Below, one piece after another: positions 19,020-28,348 of a DNA stretch of 64,000 nucleotides. The position numbers were made by a program, and so were the translations under genes. Positions within the stretch are counted from its first letter, which is position 1. Each line of letters starts with the position of its first letter. The notes under the pieces were generated by a model. It worked only from the letters and a program-made list of their open reading frames with translations, did not search any database and was not told the origin of the DNA. Source of the DNA: Planctomycetota bacterium (lineage in GTDB: Bacteria; Planctomycetota; Brocadiia; Brocadiales; Brocadiaceae); contig VGXV01000010.1 of NCBI GenBank assembly GCA_016873165.1, positions 1-64,000 on the forward strand. The letters are read 5' to 3'.

Positions 19020-20093
19020 ATGTTTTCACGGCTGGACAAATATATTTTAAAAGCATTTTTCCCGACGTTTTTTTTGTGTCTCCTCATTATTTCCGGCACA
19101 TATGTTATTATTGATCTTCTTCAAAAGCTTGAAGAATTTCTGGAAATGGGGTTAAACGCCTTTGGGCTGGCATTCCGTTACTATGCATACCTTTTTCCGG
19201 TCATAATCACGCAGTTTTTCCCTGCGATTACGTTAGTCGCAGTGGGCATTGTTCTGGTCAGGATGTCCCGGAATCGGGAGATATTGGCGATGCAGGTTGC
19301 AGGTATTTCAATGTACAGGATACTGTTGCCTCTTTTTATTGTCACGGTGTTTATGGCGTTTGCCTCGTTTGGGGACCAGGAATGGATTGTTCCGCGGGTG
19401 GCGGAAAAACTGGAAACTATGCAGCAGAATACCTTTGATAGTGATGTTCAACGGAATCTGCTGGTACATGATAGTGATAATAATGCATTGATCCGTATAT
19501 GGAAATATAATAATAAAATGCAGAAAATGGATTCTGTATTCATTCTTTCACGGTATGAAAATGGCAGGAAAAAATTTACTATTAATGCGAAAAAGGGGGA
19601 ATGGATTGGAGATAACAAGTGGTTGTTGAGCGAAATTATACAGCATAATTATGATGAGCAGGGGAGATGGGTCGCTCCGGTTCACCAATTGGAACGTTTG
19701 GAGTTTGAATCTTCTGTGACTCCTTTAGAACTTGGGAAGAAAAAATTGGATGCCAGCCTGTTAAACTTTGAACAGTTAAAGGAATTATGCGAAAAGGAAC
19801 CTGATAATCCGAAGAATAAGGTGTTGTTTCATTCGAGGATTGCCTATACACTCACGCATTTTGTCCTGCTTCTTCTGGGGGTGCCTCTGGTGGTCGGTTT
19901 TGAAAGAATGAGTAAAAATATTTTTTTGCGGGTAGGCTTATGTATTCTTGCCTGCGGGGTGTTTTATTCTTTATCGTTTCTCTGTTCCAATCTTGGCAAT
20001 ACCGGAATGGTTCATCCTATATTAGCGGCCTGGCTGCCGATAATAATTTTCGGGTCGGTGGGGATATTATTTTTTGATATGATGAATGCGTAG
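19020..20093 (+). CDS. LptF/LptG-family LPS export permease
   Basis: A 357-residue YjgP/YjgQ family protein. Three N-terminal membrane segments, a periplasmic beta-jellyroll part (about 130-260) and three C-terminal membrane segments match LptF/LptG. With LptB this permease extracts LPS from the inner membrane and feeds the Lpt bridge. The N-terminal LDKYILKAFFPTFF and the segment FPAITLVAVGIVLVRMSRNRE are typical. Only one of the two permeases is encoded here. comF begins inside its last codons (8-base overlap). Confidence 0.9.
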   Translation: MFSRLDKYILKAFFPTFFLCLLIISGTYVIIDLLQKLEEFLEMGLNAFGLAFRYYAYLFPVIITQFFPAITLVAVGIVLVRMSRNREILAMQVAGISMYRILLPLFIVTVFMAFASFGDQEWIVPRVAEKLETMQQNTFDSDVQRNLLVHDSDNNALIRIWKYNNKMQKMDSVFILSRYENGRKKFTINAKKGEWIGDNKWLLSEIIQHNYDEQGRWVAPVHQLERLEFESSVTPLELGKKKLDASLLNFEQLKELCEKEPDNPKNKVLFHSRIAYTLTHFVLLLLGVPLVVGFERMSKNIFLRVGLCILACGVFYSLSFLCSNLGNTGMVHPILAAWLPIIIFGSVGILFFDMMNA

Positions 20094-20835
20094 CTTTATA
20101 AATAATTACGTGCATGCGTTTTTGGATGTATTTTATCCGAGAATATGCCTGCATTGCCGTGGAAATATAAATTATTCCCGCGAACAGTATATTTGCGGTG
20201 CATGCAGGGAAAATATCGCATTCATCAATGAGAATTATTGCTCCCGCTGTGGAAGTATTTCAGGGCCGTATTCTGTTTCGTTTGATGAAAAGGGATGCGG
20301 TTTCTGCCGGACACAGCATTTTTACCACGATTCATTAACGGCAATTGCTCATTATGACGGTGCGATTAAGGTTTTAGTGCATAAATATAAGTATGAAAAG
20401 CAGCGGTTTTTATACAAGGCGGTAAATGATGTATTGCTGGCAAACAGGAAACTTAACGAACGTATTCAGGAAGTGGATATCATTATACCCGTCCCCCTTT
20501 ATTGGAGGAAAAAATTACAAAGAGGCTTTAATCAATCAGAACTGATTGCGCGGGAAATTCACCGGGTTTTTTCGAAACCTTTGTCGGTAAATAACCTTAT
20601 ACGAATAAAAAATACTGCGTCGCAAACAAGATTATCAAAAACAAAAAGATATGCGAATATTCAAAAGGCATTTTTTGTTAAAAACCCGGCAATCATAAAA
20701 GGGAAAAGAGTATTGTTAGTGGACGATGTTTTGACCACGGGATTAACAATGCAGGAATGCGCAAAAAAATTGAAAGAAGGGGGAGTTAAATCAGTTCATT
20801 TGCTGGTTTTAGCAATTGCAGACTATAAGAGCTAG
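20086..20835 (+). CDS. comF: ComF-family amidophosphoribosyltransferase-like protein
   Basis: A 249-residue protein with an N-terminal zinc ribbon (CLHCRG, CGAC, CSRCGS and CGFC pairs within the first 75 residues) and a C-terminal phosphoribosyltransferase domain with the PRPP loop VLLVDDVLTTGLTMQEC. The segment RGFNQSELIAREI is diagnostic. Family members (ComFC/GntX) take part in DNA uptake or the fate of incoming DNA. It overlaps the end of the Lpt permease gene by 8 bases, which implies coupling. Confidence 0.9.
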   Translation: MRSFINNYVHAFLDVFYPRICLHCRGNINYSREQYICGACRENIAFINENYCSRCGSISGPYSVSFDEKGCGFCRTQHFYHDSLTAIAHYDGAIKVLVHKYKYEKQRFLYKAVNDVLLANRKLNERIQEVDIIIPVPLYWRKKLQRGFNQSELIAREIHRVFSKPLSVNNLIRIKNTASQTRLSKTKRYANIQKAFFVKNPAIIKGKRVLLVDDVLTTGLTMQECAKKLKEGGVKSVHLLVLAIADYKS

Positions 20836-20929
20836 GTACGCTGTTTAATTTCCTTGACTGAAGGTGTTATATAAGTAAAATAAAAAGATTTAGAGACATT
20901 ATTTTTATTTAAAGAAAGGATTTTGTAGG

Positions 20930-21280
20930 TTGGATAATATAACAGTAGTTGCCAGGCATTTGGATATTACTGAAGCAATTAAAAATTATGCCTTGCAAAA
21001 AGCAGAAAAAATAAAAAAATTCTTTGAGTGGATTTTGCATGTACAGGTAACATTGGATATCGGAGGAGATAGCAGCCATCTGGTAGAAATGGTTGTTTCT
21101 GTTTCAAGGGGACCCACGATTGTAGCAGAGGCGGCAGATGCAGATATGTACCGCTCAATAGATATGGTTGTGGATAAAGTGATTGCCCAATTGAAAAAAC
21201 ACAAGGGGAAAATAGAATCTAAAACCGTTCGCAAAAAAAAACGTTTTGAAGGAGAGACAGAGGAATCTGAACGCAAATAA
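20930..21280 (+). CDS. hpf: Ribosome hibernation promoting factor (short HPF/YfiA)
   Basis: A 116-residue RaiA/HPF family protein. The beta-alpha-beta core runs from ITVVARHLDITEAIKNYA to DMYRSIDMVVDKVIAQLKKH, with a charged tail. It binds the 30S subunit and helps store ribosomes in stationary phase. It starts with TTG at 20930, supported by AAAGAAAGGA 9 bases upstream. Gene order hpf-ptsN-PTS genes is the widespread rpoN-cluster arrangement, although rpoN is not present here. Confidence 0.92.
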   Translation: MDNITVVARHLDITEAIKNYALQKAEKIKKFFEWILHVQVTLDIGGDSSHLVEMVVSVSRGPTIVAEAADADMYRSIDMVVDKVIAQLKKHKGKIESKTVRKKKRFEGETEESERK

Positions 21281-21318
21281 GGGGCGTAAACAGGATAATT
21301 ATTGGAGGTGTAGAATTG

Positions 21319-21789
21319 ATGAAGTTAACCGATTTTATTGTGTCTGCGGCGATTATAACCGATGTAAAAGCCACTGAAAAAGAAGCTGTCATCAGAGAGA
21401 TGGTGTGCGCTCTCCGGGACGCAAAAAAGCTCAGTGATGCGGATGTTGGAAAAGTTATGGAAGCCCTTATGAAAAGGGAAGAATTGGGAAGCACAGGCAT
21501 AGGCAAGGGAGTGGCCGTGCCCCATACAAAGCATGAAAGTATTAAAAATGTTATAGGTTCTGTTGCCCGTTCCCAAAAAGGGGTAGATTTTAATGCATTG
21601 GACGGCGAACCTGTGTATTTGTTTTTTCTGCTCCTTTCCCCGCTTGATTCCACAGGGACACATCTTGCCGCTTTGGAAAAAATATCTACTGCCATCAGAG
21701 ATAATGATTTCCGTCGCTTTATGCGTGAGGCAGCAGATAAAGAGGGCATGATAGATACATTGAAAGAAGTTGACGGTATTCAGGTGTAA
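21319..21789 (+). CDS. ptsN: PTS IIA-like nitrogen-regulatory protein
   Basis: A 156-residue EIIA-Fru/Ntr domain. The phosphorylated His is H69 in GVAVPHTKHE. It accepts phosphate from an HPr-type protein, here most likely the fusion encoded next door, and acts as a regulator rather than a sugar carrier. The ATG at 21319 lies 8 bases after GGAGGTG; a TTG codon sits just before it. No EIIB or EIIC gene is in the window. Confidence 0.9.
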   Translation: MKLTDFIVSAAIITDVKATEKEAVIREMVCALRDAKKLSDADVGKVMEALMKREELGSTGIGKGVAVPHTKHESIKNVIGSVARSQKGVDFNALDGEPVYLFFLLLSPLDSTGTHLAALEKISTAIRDNDFRRFMREAADKEGMIDTLKEVDGIQV

Positions 21790-21817
21790 CATCAGCAAAT
21801 TTGTAGAGAATGTAAAC

Positions 21818-23854
21818 ATGGATTTTTTTGTTGTAAATTCAAAATTATCTGAGCGAAACGTAAAGATTTCGAATTCAAATGGCCTGCACGCACGGCCGGC
21901 AACCAAATTTTCTGAAATTGCCAATAAATATGATTCCGAAATACGCGTGGAAGCGAAGGGCAAAAATGTAGATGGGAAAAGCATAATCGAGCTTTTAACA
22001 CTTGGCGCGGAGAATGGCACGGAGATAAAAATCAGTGCGAAGGGAGTCGATTCTGCGGAAGCGCTGGATGCTCTGGAAGAATTGGTGAAGAGCAAGTTTG
22101 AAGAGGAGTTTATGGAAATCCGGAAGGGAATTGCCGTTTCCCCGGGGGTAGTGATTCGTCAGGCTTTTCTGTTTGAGAGCGAAGGTTTCCGGATACCACG
22201 CCATGTCATAAAAAATAATGAAGTTGAACAAGAAGTTTACAGGCTTGAAAGGGCAATCGAAGCGTCGAAAAAAGAAATACGGGATTTGGAGATAAAGGTA
22301 TCCGATAATTTGGGTTCTGAAATAGGGGCGATCTTTGGCACGCACAGAATGGTTTTGCAGGATGTGCGGTTAAAAAGTGAAATTATAGAACGTATACGGA
22401 AAACCAACTTTACACCGGAATTTGCCGTTTCTCTTGCCTTGCGCGTTTATATCAGAAAATTTCAGGATGTTAAGGATTCATACCTGGCGGAAAGGGTAAC
22501 GGACATCTTTGATGTTGAACGCCGTCTTTTAAGAAATCTGTTGGGTGAAAAGAGAGAAGAGCTGAAAAATCTCGCGGAAGAAGTCGTTTTGGTGGCGCAT
22601 GACCTTACTCCTTCCCAAACAGCAATGCTCGATACGGAAAAAGTGAAAGGTTTTGCCACTGATGGCGGCGGGAGGACTTCTCATACGGCGATAGTTGCCC
22701 GCGCATTAGGGATTCCTGCGGTTGTGGGGCTTGGTACGGTTACCTCTGACGTCTTTGGAGGAGATATTGTAATTGTTGATGGAAACCGGGGGCTGGTAAT
22801 TGTTCGGCCTGATGCGGAAACATTGGCAACGTACCAGAATAAAGTAAAGAGCATACATGTTTTTGAAAGAAAACTGGCAACGGAACTGAAAGGTCAACCC
22901 TCGACTACGGCGGATGGAAAGCATATTTCCATCTTCGGCAATATTGAATTTCCGAGGGAGATAGGCATAAATGTTGATTATGGCGCTGAAGGGATAGGCC
23001 TGTACAGAACGGAGTTTCTCTATTTAAATTCTCCTACGCCTCCGACAGAAGAGCAGCATTTGGAGGCATATACTACCGTTGTGCGGGAGTTAAAAGGAAA
23101 ACCCGTTATTATAAGGACGCTTGATTTGGGCGCTGATAAGTTGCCATATCTGGAGCATAGAAAAGAGGGAAATCCTTTTCTCGGATGCCGTTCAATACGG
23201 TATTGTTTTGAAAACCCTTCCATATTTAAGGTTCAGCTCAGGGCCTTATTGAGGGCGTCTGCACTTGGAAAGGTGAAAATACTGTTTCCGTTAATTTCCT
23301 CCATTCAGGAACTGAGACGGGCAAAACAGATGGTGTATGAGACAATGGAGGATCTGGATAAAGAAAAAATTTCCTTTGATAAAGATGTTAAAATAGGATC
23401 TATGCTGGAAGTTCCCTCTTCTATTATGATTTCAGACATGCTGGCAAAGGAGTGTGATTTTTTCAGCATAGGCACGAATGATCTTATTCAATATTCTCTG
23501 GCAGTAGATAGGAATAATGAACGGGTGGCCTATTTATATTGTCCCGTTCATCCGGCTATTTTGAGATTTCTGAAGATGGCGATAAAAGCCGCGCAGGAAC
23601 ATAATATTTCCATTGGGATTTGCGGAGAGATGGGTGGGGAACTGGAATATACTATTCCTCTTATAGGATTGGGATTAAAAGAGTTTAGTGTTGCTCCGGC
23701 AACAATTATACCTGAAATGAAAAAGATTATCAGGTCCGTTACATTTGATGAAGCAAAAGAAGTTGCAGAAACAATTTTCAAATTTGATAATCCGGAAAAA
23801 ACGAAAAATTATCTCAGCAATTTTGTTAGTAAGATTTTGCCGGAAGTGTTTTAG
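21818..23854 (+). CDS. HPr-Enzyme I fusion phosphotransferase
   Basis: A 678-residue fusion of the two general PTS proteins. Residues 12-98 are HPr, with the phospho-His H24 in NGLHARPATKF and S55 in GKSIIELLTLG at the position of the regulatory Ser46. Residues 99-678 are Enzyme I: phospho-His H289 in GGRTSHTAIVARALG, the PEP-binding GAEGIGLYRTEFLY, and the catalytic Cys in GICGEMGGE. It passes phosphate from PEP to its own HPr and on to PtsN. The ATG at 21818 gives a clean HPr start; an ATG at 21770 would add 16 residues and overlap ptsN. Confidence 0.9.
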   Translation: MDFFVVNSKLSERNVKISNSNGLHARPATKFSEIANKYDSEIRVEAKGKNVDGKSIIELLTLGAENGTEIKISAKGVDSAEALDALEELVKSKFEEEFMEIRKGIAVSPGVVIRQAFLFESEGFRIPRHVIKNNEVEQEVYRLERAIEASKKEIRDLEIKVSDNLGSEIGAIFGTHRMVLQDVRLKSEIIERIRKTNFTPEFAVSLALRVYIRKFQDVKDSYLAERVTDIFDVERRLLRNLLGEKREELKNLAEEVVLVAHDLTPSQTAMLDTEKVKGFATDGGGRTSHTAIVARALGIPAVVGLGTVTSDVFGGDIVIVDGNRGLVIVRPDAETLATYQNKVKSIHVFERKLATELKGQPSTTADGKHISIFGNIEFPREIGINVDYGAEGIGLYRTEFLYLNSPTPPTEEQHLEAYTTVVRELKGKPVIIRTLDLGADKLPYLEHRKEGNPFLGCRSIRYCFENPSIFKVQLRALLRASALGKVKILFPLISSIQELRRAKQMVYETMEDLDKEKISFDKDVKIGSMLEVPSSIMISDMLAKECDFFSIGTNDLIQYSLAVDRNNERVAYLYCPVHPAILRFLKMAIKAAQEHNISIGICGEMGGELEYTIPLIGLGLKEFSVAPATIIPEMKKIIRSVTFDEAKEVAETIFKFDNPEKTKNYLSNFVSKILPEVF

Positions 23855-23909
23855 ATAAAATATTTTATGCTGAAAAAGCTTTTTTTGGTATTATAAAGGT
23901 TGGTTCGCC

Positions 23910-24536
23910 ATAGTAGAAAAGATACGAATTCGGTTTTCCAAATCAGGGGATATTCGGTTTATTTCTCATAACGATTTAATGAGAACCATCGAACGGACAA
24001 TAAGAAGGGCAAATATGCCTATTGCAATGTCCAAAGGGTTTAATCCTCACCCAAAAATATCCATGCCGTTGGCGCTTGGCGTTGGCATCTGCGGAGAAGA
24101 GGAAGTTTTAGAACTGGAGTTGTTTCGCCATGAACCGTTGGATTTGCTTGTGGAGCGGTTTCGCAGGCAATTGCCGGAAGGGATTAATATTATTTCCGCC
24201 CGGCCAATATCGCCTTCAGAAAAAGGCGCCGTTCATGATGTCACATACAAGATTATTTTTAAAAATAAAAGCCTTTTGCAAACGTTAAGGATAGAAGATT
24301 TTTGGAAAGAAGATTCTATTGTTATAAAACGTGTAAAAAAGACGGGGCAAAAATCCGTTGATATCCGATCTTCTGTTGGAAAGATTTGGAAAGATGACAA
24401 TGCCCTGTTTTTGACTTTCAGATTGACGCCGGAAGGTATGCCACGGCCGGAAGAGGTGGTTGATGCCCTTGGCGTTGATCCGAAGAAAGAGCTCTTTGAA
24501 ATTGTTAGGACGGAAGTGAACTTAACTTCTGTGTAA
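23910..24536 (+). CDS. DUF2344 (TIGR03936-type) protein with apparent non-AUG start
   Basis: The family N-terminus (RIRFSKSGDIRFISHNDLMR) is fully encoded, but it lies upstream of the first ATG (23979). The frame back to its in-frame stop near 23870 has no ATG, GTG or TTG. An ATA at 23910, 10 bases after AAAGG, would give a protein of about 208 residues; ATT at 23928 is another choice. The protein is a partner of a radical SAM protein (TIGR03960) in many bacteria and usually precedes rng, as here, but the radical SAM gene is absent. A base error in the sequence is also possible. Function is unknown; a link to rRNA/tRNA modification has been assumed. Confidence 0.8.
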   Translation: MVEKIRIRFSKSGDIRFISHNDLMRTIERTIRRANMPIAMSKGFNPHPKISMPLALGVGICGEEEVLELELFRHEPLDLLVERFRRQLPEGINIISARPISPSEKGAVHDVTYKIIFKNKSLLQTLRIEDFWKEDSIVIKRVKKTGQKSVDIRSSVGKIWKDDNALFLTFRLTPEGMPRPEEVVDALGVDPKKELFEIVRTEVNLTSV

Positions 24537-24540
24537 ATAT

Positions 24541-26061
24541 ATGGAAAACATGAAGAAAAAGAAGATGCTTATAAACGCGATCGAACCCGAGGAGTGTCGT
24601 ATTGCGATATTAGAAAACAATATTCTGGAAGAATTGTATATTGAAAGAACTTCCCGGGAACAAATTGCGGGGAATATTTATAAGGGAAGGGTCGTTAATA
24701 TAGAACCAAGCCTGGAAGCGGCATTTGTTGATATCGGACTCAAAAAAAACGGATTTCTTCATGTTTCTGATATTTTGGTTCCCGGAGAAAGCAAGGGACA
24801 GGGAGAAGAAACAGAACCCGTGGTAAAACAGTATAAAATCCGCGACGTATTGCAGCAGGGAAAAGAAATACTGGTGCAGGTAACAAAAGAAAGCATAGGG
24901 GCAAAAGGCCCCAGCCTGACTACTTACATAAGTTTGCCGGGCAGATATTTGGTATTAATGCCGGAAGTAAAGCGTTACGGGGTTTCTAAAAAAATAACGG
25001 CGGAAGATGAACGTCAGAGACTGAAAAAAATCCTTGAAAGTTTAAATCCTCCGAAGAATATCGGTTTTATCGTTCGGACTGCCGGTATACAGCAAACAAA
25101 AAAAGAACTCCAGAAAGATTTCCATTATCTGTTGAGGCTATGGAAGAATATATATAAAAAGTCAAAAGACATTGATACCCTTGGTGTGATATATCAGGAA
25201 AGCGACCTGGTGATTCGTGTTATTCGTGATATATTTAGTCAGGATATAGATGAGATTATCGTGGACTCGGAATCTGTTTATAAGAGAACCAGAGAGTTTC
25301 TGCGAATAATAATGCCGAAATATGAAAAACATCTGAAGTTTTACGATAAAGAAAAACCATTATTTCATAATTATGGCATAGAAGAAGAAATTGAAGGGAT
25401 AAATTCCAGAAAAATTCCGTTGCCGCACGGCGGCTCAATCATTCTTGAGCAAACAGAAGCATTGGTTGCGATTGATGTAAACAGCGGGAAATATAAAGGA
25501 AAATGCGACCCTGAAGATACGGCGTTTAGGACGAATGTCATTGCGGCAAAAGAAATTGCGCGCCAGATAAGGTTGAGAGATTTAGGGGGCGTAATTGTCA
25601 TTGATTTTATCGATATGCGGGAGGAAAAGCATATCCAGGCGGTTGAAAAAGCGCTGGCGGATTCATTGAAAAGCCACCGGGCAAAAACAAAGATGTTGAA
25701 AATGTCGAAATTTGGCACAATTGAGCTCACCCGTCAAAGAGTTCGGCCAAGTCTTCGGGATGTTTTGTTTGAAGAATGTAAATTTTGTCGTGGAACAGGA
25801 TACGCAAAAACGGTAGAATCGCTCTGTTTAAATATTATGAGAGACGTAAAATTTGCTTTACATCTGCCGCAAATAGCAAGGATTGAAATAATCTCAAATA
25901 ATGAAGTTGTCAATTATTTGCAGAATCAGAAAAGGAAACAGATGGCAGAGATAGAAGAAACGTATAATAAAAAAATAATTATTTTTAATGATACTAATAA
26001 TGAATATGGTAAAATAGAAATCCGTTATTTTGATAATAAAGGCGAACCCGTTGTAATATAG
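24541..26061 (+). CDS. rng: Ribonuclease E/G family endoribonuclease
   Basis: A 506-residue RNase G-type enzyme without the long RNase E scaffold tail. An S1 domain is near the N-terminus (GNIYKGRVVNIEPSLEAAFVDIG). The catalytic part has the metal-binding aspartates in VAIDVNSGKY and VIVIDFIDM, and the zinc-link cysteines in CKFCRGTGY. It processes rRNA and mRNA at AU-rich single strands. Starts 4 bases after the DUF2344 stop and precedes rplU-rpmA, a common order. Confidence 0.95.
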   Translation: MENMKKKKMLINAIEPEECRIAILENNILEELYIERTSREQIAGNIYKGRVVNIEPSLEAAFVDIGLKKNGFLHVSDILVPGESKGQGEETEPVVKQYKIRDVLQQGKEILVQVTKESIGAKGPSLTTYISLPGRYLVLMPEVKRYGVSKKITAEDERQRLKKILESLNPPKNIGFIVRTAGIQQTKKELQKDFHYLLRLWKNIYKKSKDIDTLGVIYQESDLVIRVIRDIFSQDIDEIIVDSESVYKRTREFLRIIMPKYEKHLKFYDKEKPLFHNYGIEEEIEGINSRKIPLPHGGSIILEQTEALVAIDVNSGKYKGKCDPEDTAFRTNVIAAKEIARQIRLRDLGGVIVIDFIDMREEKHIQAVEKALADSLKSHRAKTKMLKMSKFGTIELTRQRVRPSLRDVLFEECKFCRGTGYAKTVESLCLNIMRDVKFALHLPQIARIEIISNNEVVNYLQNQKRKQMAEIEETYNKKIIIFNDTNNEYGKIEIRYFDNKGEPVVI

Positions 26062-26099
26062 TTTTATTTAGTCAGAAGGTAAGAAGGAGAAAGAAAAAG

Positions 26100-26414
26100 A
26101 TGTATGCCATTATAAGTGACAGGGGTAAACAATATAAGGTGAAAGCCGGAGAACAGCTTTGTATTGATTTAAAGGCAGATGCCAAAGTGGGAGATACTCT
26201 GGAGTTTGATAAGGTATTGGTTTGTTCCGACGAAGCGGGAAATATCTCTTTTGGAAGCAATGCGAACGCAAAGGTTGTTACAGAAGTAAAAGGGGTAATA
26301 AAAAGCAAAAAGTGCATAACGATAAAGTTTAGAAGAAGAAAAAAATCCATGAGGACCCGTGGACATCGCGAAAAATACACAAAAATTAAAGTAAAAGAGA
26401 TAATTGTAAGTTAA
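26100..26414 (+). CDS. rplU: 50S ribosomal protein L21
   Basis: A 104-residue L21. It begins [20 protein letters not shown] and ends with the RNA-binding basic block [20 protein letters not shown] typical of the family. An AAGAAGGAGAAAG ribosome site lies just upstream. It is followed by rpmA, the near-universal order. Confidence 0.97.
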   Translation: MYAIISDRGKQYKVKAGEQLCIDLKADAKVGDTLEFDKVLVCSDEAGNISFGSNANAKVVTEVKGVIKSKKCITIKFRRRKKSMRTRGHREKYTKIKVKEIIVS

Positions 26415-26461
26415 AGATCATTAAGTAGATAGTACAGATATTATTTTGAGAGGAGAAGAAA

Positions 26462-26710
26462 ATGGCACATAAAAAAGGACAAGGTTCTTCCAAAAACGGC
26501 AGGGACAGTAATCCCCAAATGAGGGGCGTGAAAAAATTTGGCGGCGAATTTGTGGGAACAGGCGCAATCCTTGTTCGACAATGCGGCACAAAATTCAAAC
26601 CGGGGAAAAATGTAGGATTGGGCAGGGATTATACGATTTATTCCATGATAGACGGTGTGGTAAAATTTGATACCGGACGCCGTGTAAGTGTTTATCCTGC
26701 ATCTAATTAA
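26462..26710 (+). CDS. rpmA: 50S ribosomal protein L27
   Basis: An 82-residue L27. Its N-terminus [17 protein letters not shown] is the mature-type start that reaches the peptidyl-transferase centre, and it has no Firmicutes-type cleavable extension. [19 protein letters not shown] is the core. A GAGAGGAG site lies upstream. A weak hairpin (CGGA-TAT-TCCG) follows the stop at about 26722, without a T run. Confidence 0.97.
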   Translation: MAHKKGQGSSKNGRDSNPQMRGVKKFGGEFVGTGAILVRQCGTKFKPGKNVGLGRDYTIYSMIDGVVKFDTGRRVSVYPASN

Positions 26711-26863
26711 ATAAATAAAAAGCGGATATTCCGTTAGATGATAAGAATTAAATTTATTTGATTTTTAATGTATATCTTAGGTGTATATCGTGGCAAAGAA
26801 AGAATAATTAAGAACTTTAAATTACTTGTTCTTTTAGCTTAACCGAAGCATTAAGGCTTATGA

Positions 26864-27676
26864 ATGTTAAGACAAGAACTTTCTGAAAAAGTAAATTATT
26901 TCCTACAAAAAGTTAAGTATATATCTGGAGGTATTGTCTTATTTATAAGTGCTCTGCTAAAAGCAAATGTGCCGGACATACCTTTCATATCTTTTTTCGT
27001 CAATATTTGTCAACATAATGCGTGGTGGATTATTATCTCCTTTACTTGCGTTGGGGGATTGTCACAACTATTAAACAATCGTATAGGTTCTCCGGATATT
27101 TGGAGGATAGTGCAGCATATTCTTGATCAGTACCGAGAAGAGGTTTTTGGCAAAGATGAAAGTACGAGAAAAGATGCGGAGCATTTTCATCGTATAACGC
27201 TTTTTAAACACTGTAAGTGGCGTTGGGCATTAATAAGATGGCCTTGTTCTGGATGGCTAATACCGGCTGCACGATCTGGTTCAAGAACTAAAACAAAAAT
27301 TCAATGTTTTCTTGCGTCAAAGGAACATCCTGACGAAGCCGAAGGTGTTGCAGGGCAAACATGGGCACGTAATCGCGAAGTAAAAGTTTTTAATTTACCA
27401 GATTTGAGTGTAAACAGTGCACCAGAAGATAATATTATAGAATATGCGAAGAAGGCATTTGTATCGAAAGAATGGATATCTAATCGAATGAAAAGGAACA
27501 GGAGAGGATTACAATGTCGCTCGTTACTTGGCATTTGTATTGAGGTAAAAGGTATTCCGTGGGGTGCTTTGGTAATAGATAGTCGAAATCCAGAACCATC
27601 TCAGCTTAAAAAGATAAGAAGTTCTAAATTAAAAGCGTATGAGAGTATTTTAAGCAGGCTTCTTGAAAGGTTATAA
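26864..27676 (+). CDS. Membrane protein with GAF-like sensor domain, function unknown
   Basis: A 270-residue protein. Two hydrophobic segments (about 19-36 and 52-68) anchor it in the membrane. Residues 105-270 are cytoplasmic and look like a GAF domain: a middle block WLIPAARSGSRTK, then EGVAGQTWARN, and the late strand pair LLGICIEVKGIPWGALVIDSR. No enzymatic domain is visible, so it may sense a small molecule for its partner. The ATG at 26864 has AAGG 7 bases upstream. It is 29 bases before a small gene on the same strand, and the pair looks like a self-contained cassette between rpmA and ogg. Not recognised as a named family. Confidence 0.65.
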   Translation: MLRQELSEKVNYFLQKVKYISGGIVLFISALLKANVPDIPFISFFVNICQHNAWWIIISFTCVGGLSQLLNNRIGSPDIWRIVQHILDQYREEVFGKDESTRKDAEHFHRITLFKHCKWRWALIRWPCSGWLIPAARSGSRTKTKIQCFLASKEHPDEAEGVAGQTWARNREVKVFNLPDLSVNSAPEDNIIEYAKKAFVSKEWISNRMKRNRRGLQCRSLLGICIEVKGIPWGALVIDSRNPEPSQLKKIRSSKLKAYESILSRLLERL

Positions 27677-27705
27677 ATTAAGAGGAGAGAAGAGGGGATA
27701 TAACA

Positions 27706-28182
27706 ATGTGGTTTCCCGTAAATCCTAAAAACGTTGAAGAATTAACGCAGCGTCTACCGACAGAAGGCTCTAAAGTTAAAGTTGAATTTATGGTGTCATC
27801 ATATGATATACCAGAGGCAGTTCGCGGTTTTTATAGTGAAGAAAAGGATCGATTTATTATTGAATTTAAATATATTGGTAATGAACCAGCTAAACCGCAA
27901 CTTCAAGATGATTATGTCACATTTATGGTGGGTAAAAATAGTGGCCGGTTATATGGAATTGAAATTGACGTGAAAACTTTAGGTGTAGAAGAGGTTGAGT
28001 TACGAATGCAAATAAGCAAAATAAAAGATGAAGTCAGAAAAACACTCGACAACCTCATACAGAAACCAATAAATAGGCTTAGGCAGGATAATTATCGACT
28101 CACCCAGAAGGCTTTATCTGAAATAGAAGATAAGCTTTACTCTCCTTTGTCAGAGCGCGGCGTAGTTACATCCAAAAAATAA
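27706..28182 (+). CDS. Conserved-looking protein of unknown function, partner of the GAF gene
   Basis: A 158-residue soluble protein, not recognised. Residues 1-95 are predicted beta-rich with charged loops (FMVSSYDIPEAVRGFYSEE), and 95-150 are helical and likely coiled (QISKIKDEVRKTLDNLIQ). There is no membrane segment or signal peptide. A strong AGAGGGGA ribosome site precedes the ATG. It is very probably cotranscribed with the upstream membrane-GAF gene. Codon use is AT-rich like its neighbour. Confidence 0.7.
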   Translation: MWFPVNPKNVEELTQRLPTEGSKVKVEFMVSSYDIPEAVRGFYSEEKDRFIIEFKYIGNEPAKPQLQDDYVTFMVGKNSGRLYGIEIDVKTLGVEEVELRMQISKIKDEVRKTLDNLIQKPINRLRQDNYRLTQKALSEIEDKLYSPLSERGVVTSKK

Positions 28183-28276
28183 CCGGCGAAAAGATCATCT
28201 ACCAGATGCGAAATGGGAGTAAGGATTTATAAAAATAATTACGAGCAAAGAAGTTTTTACAGAAGAATAATCGCGT

Positions 28277-28295
28277 ATAAGTATATCATACTTAT
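28277..28295. terminator. Hairpin between convergent genes, probable bidirectional terminator
   Basis: A perfect 8-bp stem ATAAGTAT/ATACTTAT with loop ATC, followed on the + strand by CTTTATT. It lies between the ends of the rightward 158-residue gene and leftward ogg. The stem is AT-rich, so it would be weak. Confidence 0.4.
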
Positions 28296-28348
28296 CTTTA
28301 TTGGATAATTATATTCTTAAGATAAACATTTTTAATAAATAACGTAAC

